64,000 nt of DNA from Planctomycetota bacterium (GTDB taxonomy: Bacteria; Planctomycetota; Planctomycetia; Pirellulales; Lacipirellulaceae): assembly GCA_029259915.1 (NCBI GenBank), contig JAJDED010000007.1, positions 124,001 to 188,000 of the forward strand, given 5' to 3'. The stretch's first letter is position 1, and each line of letters starts with the position of its first letter. The position numbers were made by a program, and so were the translations under genes. Under the pieces are notes generated by a model. It had not been told where the DNA came from, made no database searches, and saw only the letters and a list, made by a program, of their open reading frames with translations. This document shows positions 61,047 to 64,000 of this stretch, one piece after another.

Positions 61047-61237
61047 GGGCGACCTCCACAATAGTCCGGTGGTCGGCTGCGCTGCAAAATTACTGACAAC
61101 GCAACCCAATCAATTTTACCCTGCAATTTTCAAGAAGGTCAAATCAAGTGTGCCGAGAATGCCACATTTACGGTTATCGGCCAGGAATTACCCCAGGACC
61201 AGGAAAAAAATGGCCAAGAAAATAGAAAATGCATTGG

Positions 61238-62038
61238 TCATTTGAGAGCAGCGACCAGCGAGGCCACATATTTTCCCACTTCGTCGAGAGTTTTCTCGCG
61301 ACCTGAATCAACCGCTTTTGCCACGCGGCGAACAATTGCCGAACCAACAATCAATCCGTCGGCCACTGGGAACAACAATCGCACATGCTCCGGTTGGCTG
61401 ATGCCAAAACCAATGCAAACCGGCAGCGGCGTCTGCTCGCGCAGCCAGGCGACACGTTCCACAAGATCCGCAGGCAGTTCGGTGCGCTCGCCCGTGATTC
61501 CCGCCACCGAAACGTAATAAAGAAACCCGCTCGAAGTTTCTGTGATCCGCAGCGCCCGATCTGGCGGCGTGGTGGGAGTTACCAACTGAACCAGACTCAA
61601 GTCCCGAGCACGGCACTCTTCCGACAATCGTGACGATTCTTCGACCGGCAGGTCAGGAACAATCATCCCTGACACACCGCGCTGCACAAGTTCGTCGGCA
61701 TATTTTTCCAGACCGTGCCGATAGATGATCGCGTAGCTGACCATAGTCACTAGCGGAGCAGAAACCTGGGGAGCCACGGTGCCGAGCATGTTCAGTATCT
61801 CGGCAAGCTTCACGTTGTTTTCCAGCGCTCGAGTGTACGAAGCTTGAATGACCGGGCCATCAGCAATCGGATCGCTATAAGGAATGCCAACCTCAACCAG
61901 CGACGCCCCACTGCCCACCATTTTTTGAATTACCGCAGACGTAAAATCAAGATCGGGATCTCCCGCAGTCACAAACGGCATCAAGGCCTTGCGGTTTTTC
62001 GAGCGAAGTTCAGTGAACAATTGGTCGATCGCGGACAT
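61238..62038 (-). CDS. trpA: Tryptophan synthase alpha subunit
   Basis: This 266-residue TIM-barrel protein has the catalytic Glu49 and Asp60 (VEVGIPYSDPIADGP), the phosphate-binding GFGI region and the FLYYVSVAGITGER block. It cleaves indole-3-glycerol phosphate and passes indole to TrpB. The ATG at 62038 restores the standard numbering. It follows trpB after 60 bp, so the two form the usual pair. Confidence 0.95.
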   Translation of the reverse strand: MSAIDQLFTELRSKNRKALMPFVTAGDPDLDFTSAVIQKMVGSGASLVEVGIPYSDPIADGPVIQASYTRALENNVKLAEILNMLGTVAPQVSAPLVTMVSYAIIYRHGLEKYADELVQRGVSGMIVPDLPVEESSRLSEECRARDLSLVQLVTPTTPPDRALRITETSSGFLYYVSVAGITGERTELPADLVERVAWLREQTPLPVCIGFGISQPEHVRLLFPVADGLIVGSAIVRRVAKAVDSGREKTLDEVGKYVASLVAALK

Positions 62039-62098
62039 AGAAAATTGAGTTAGGAGTTCAGAGGTGAGATCAGACAACTAGAAAATAATAAAAAAATC

Positions 62099-63319
62099 CT
62101 AACCAAACGATTCGCCCTTGAGGCGCGCGATTTCTGAAGCATCTTTATCACCCCGACCGGAGAGGCAAACGACAATGCGCTCGTCGGTCGAGCGTTTACC
62201 GGCAAGCTGCATCGCCTGGGCCAACGCATGCGACGATTCGAGTGCTGGGAGAATTCCTTCAAGCCGAGCGAGTGTGTCGAACGCGTGCATTGCTTCGTCG
62301 TCGGTGCAACTGGTGTAACTGACGCGGCCTGTGGATTTCCAATAGCTGTGTTCTGGGCCAACGCCCGGATAGTCGAGCCCCGCCGACATCGAATGCACAT
62401 CGCAGGTCTGCCCATCTTCGTCCTGCATGACGTAGCTGAAACTACCGTGCAACACGCCGGGCCTTCCGTACGTCAGCGGTGAGGCGTGTTGCCCCGGCTC
62501 GTTGCCACGTCCCCCCGCTTCGACACCCACCAGCGCCACATCTTGGTGTTCGATAAACGGGTAAAACATGCCCGCTGCGTTGCTACCGCCGCCGACACAG
62601 GCGACCACCAATTCGGGGAGACCTTTGAATTGCGTGCGGCACTGTTCGACGGTCTCACGTCCGATGACCGATTGGAAATCGCGTACGATTTGCGGAAAAG
62701 GATGCGGACCAACCACGGAGCCAAGGATGTAATGGGTCGATTCGACGCTTCCCATCCAGTCGCGCATTGCTTCGTTGATCGCGTCGCGCAAGGTGCGCGA
62801 CCCACTGGTGACCGGACGCACCTCGGCTCCCAGTAATTTCATCGAAAACACATTGGGCGCCTGCCGGCGAATATCTTCTTCGCCCATGTACACAATACAT
62901 TCGAGTCCAAAGTGGGCACACGCCGTGGCGGTTGCTACGCCATGTTGGCCGGCTCCCGTTTCGGCAATCACCCGTTTTTTGCCCATCCGCATCGTGAGCA
63001 GCGCCTGGCCGAGCGTGTTGTTGATTTTGTGGGCGCCCGTGTGATTCAAGTCTTCCCGCTTGAGCCAAATTTCTGCCCCGCTGCAATGTTCCGTCAAGCG
63101 CCGGGCAAAAGTGAGCGGTGAAGGTCGGCCCACATAGTTTTTTAGCAACTCGTCCAGCTCGGCTTGGAAATTGGCGTCGCCTCGGGCCGTTTCATATTCC
63201 TGGGCCAGTAAGTCGAGAGCATGGACCAGTGTTTCTGGCACGTACCGCCCACCAAAATCGCCAAACCGCCCCGCGGCATCGGGAACCTGGGCAGACGATT
63301 GATCGGAAGGCGTCGACAT
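62099..63319 (-). CDS. trpB: Tryptophan synthase beta subunit
   Basis: This 406-residue PLP enzyme has the Lys98 of HTGAHKINN, the start [15 protein letters not shown] and the GGGSNAAG phosphate-binding block, and ends with a CLSGRGDKD region. It condenses indole with serine. AGGAG lies seven bases before the ATG at 63319. It is the longer TrpB1 type. It is divergent from mutM across a 130-bp gap. Confidence 0.96.
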   Translation of the reverse strand: MSTPSDQSSAQVPDAAGRFGDFGGRYVPETLVHALDLLAQEYETARGDANFQAELDELLKNYVGRPSPLTFARRLTEHCSGAEIWLKREDLNHTGAHKINNTLGQALLTMRMGKKRVIAETGAGQHGVATATACAHFGLECIVYMGEEDIRRQAPNVFSMKLLGAEVRPVTSGSRTLRDAINEAMRDWMGSVESTHYILGSVVGPHPFPQIVRDFQSVIGRETVEQCRTQFKGLPELVVACVGGGSNAAGMFYPFIEHQDVALVGVEAGGRGNEPGQHASPLTYGRPGVLHGSFSYVMQDEDGQTCDVHSMSAGLDYPGVGPEHSYWKSTGRVSYTSCTDDEAMHAFDTLARLEGILPALESSHALAQAMQLAGKRSTDERIVVCLSGRGDKDASEIARLKGESFG

Positions 63320-63450
63320 GAAATACTCCTGGGGGAACCGTTGATTTTCAATGCCCACGCTCTCGCGGTCAAGGGCAACGATTTACGTTCTATGCGGATC
63401 GATACTTTCTTCTCACTTCTTCCTTCTCACATCTCACTTCTGACTTTCCT

Positions 63451-64000
63451 ATGCCTGAGCTTCCGGAAGTTGAAACCATGCGTCGCGGTATTCTCGACGC
63501 GGTTGGCAGTCGTGTTGCGGATGTCTCTAAACTCCGCTGCACGCGTAAGCCGATCGAGGTGGTTCCCGCGGCTTCCCAATTTCGTCGTCGGGTGCAAAAT
63601 CAACGGATCGCCCGCGTCGGTCGTGCGGGGAAACGAGTCGTCATCCATCTGGAGAACGACGAAGCAATTGTCATCGAACCGCGTATGACCGGTCTGGTTT
63701 TGGTCGTCGACCCGCCAACGAGGGAACATCTCCGCTGGCGGCTTGATCTGACAGACGGACCGATTTCGCAAATCTTCTATTGGGACCGTCGCGGGCTGGG
63801 AAATGTTCGCCTGTTTTCTGAAACCGAGTTCCGCCAACAATTTGGCCCGGAGAAACTAGGGCCCGATGCGCTGGGTGTCACCCCAGAAATTCTCCAAGAA
63901 AAACTTGGCCACTCGCGGCGGGAAATCAAGCCTGCACTGCTCGACCAGCGCGCGGTCGCCGGCATCGGCAATCTTTACGCTTCAGAAATTCTTCACGTCG
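63451..64000 (+). CDS. mutM: Formamidopyrimidine-DNA glycosylase, 3'-truncated by the window
   Basis: The visible 183 residues start MPELPEVETMRRGI, the invariant Fpg N terminus whose Pro2 attacks the damaged base site. They include the Lys in GRAGKRVVIHL and the AGIGNLYASEIL block. The C-terminal zinc finger lies beyond the window edge. The enzyme removes 8-oxoguanine and ring-opened purines. The frame is open to the end at 64000. Confidence 0.94.
   Translation, partial: MPELPEVETMRRGILDAVGSRVADVSKLRCTRKPIEVVPAASQFRRRVQNQRIARVGRAGKRVVIHLENDEAIVIEPRMTGLVLVVDPPTREHLRWRLDLTDGPISQIFYWDRRGLGNVRLFSETEFRQQFGPEKLGPDALGVTPEILQEKLGHSRREIKPALLDQRAVAGIGNLYASEILHV

Noticed and set aside
1-64000. CRISPR arrays
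   Set aside because: Repeats are palindromic, intergenic and not regularly spaced with unique spacers, and no cas gene is present.

Overview
The window reads as a chromosome segment of a Planctomycete, probably of the Pirellulales. The evidence is the large number of secreted or lipoprotein-type proteins of unknown function, a PEP-CTERM matrixin-like protease, a formylglycine sulfatase, a 3-keto-disaccharide hydrolase (DUF1080) next to a sodium:solute symporter, small membrane proteins and a TPR protein of planctomycete type, scattered essential genes that are not in conserved operons, and intergenic regions rich in palindromic repeats. This placement is a judgement from protein families, not a phylogeny. 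No rRNA, tRNA or CRISPR array was seen.

Layout. Positions 1-6.4 kb (+) hold an envelope polysaccharide and lipid cluster: GNAT acyltransferase, polysaccharide deacetylase, flippase, GT4 glycosyltransferase, PlsC-like acyltransferase and a CdsA-like protein with altered catalytic residues. 6.7-11.7 kb holds a NagX-like membrane acyltransferase, an Fsr-like exporter, a secreted HExxH peptidase and fabI. 12-18 kb holds a GAF/sigma-54 activator, the DUF1080 hydrolase with its symporter, an NAD-type isocitrate dehydrogenase and a hypothetical gene preceded by a terminator-like leader. 18.6-19.3 kb holds a GxxExxY gene enclosed by terminal repeats. 19.3-25.2 kb has rpsT, a TPR protein, a CobA-HemD fusion, a ribbon-helix-helix regulator with a secreted trypsin-like protease, and coaD. 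26-34 kb has a phosphate transporter, a LolD-like ATPase, a lipoprotein, holA, a HEAT-thioredoxin fusion and a ParDE pair. 34-54 kb mixes secreted proteins with clpX, an aminotransferase, pdxA, a ZIP transporter and others. 54.5-61 kb has an ABC ATPase and a 5-kb porin/sulfatase/HAD island bounded by a perfect 35-bp direct repeat. 61-64 kb has trpB-trpA and the start of mutM.

Two things stand out. The first is the 4.97-kb spacing between identical 35-bp repeats at 55538 and 60511. The right copy is the 3' end of a resident gene and the left copy is an orphan of the same sequence, so the porin, sulfatase and phosphatase look inserted. The second is the family of intergenic palindromic elements. 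Two copies of a ~235-bp element (1562 and 43277), copies built on CGCGAAT words (18671, 19257, 51192) and several nested palindromes lie mostly at gene 3' ends, and in at least five places the element end supplies the stop codon of a gene. One CGCGAAT set encloses a GxxExxY (PD-(D/E)XK-type) gene, which makes that protein a candidate for involvement in spreading or processing these repeats.
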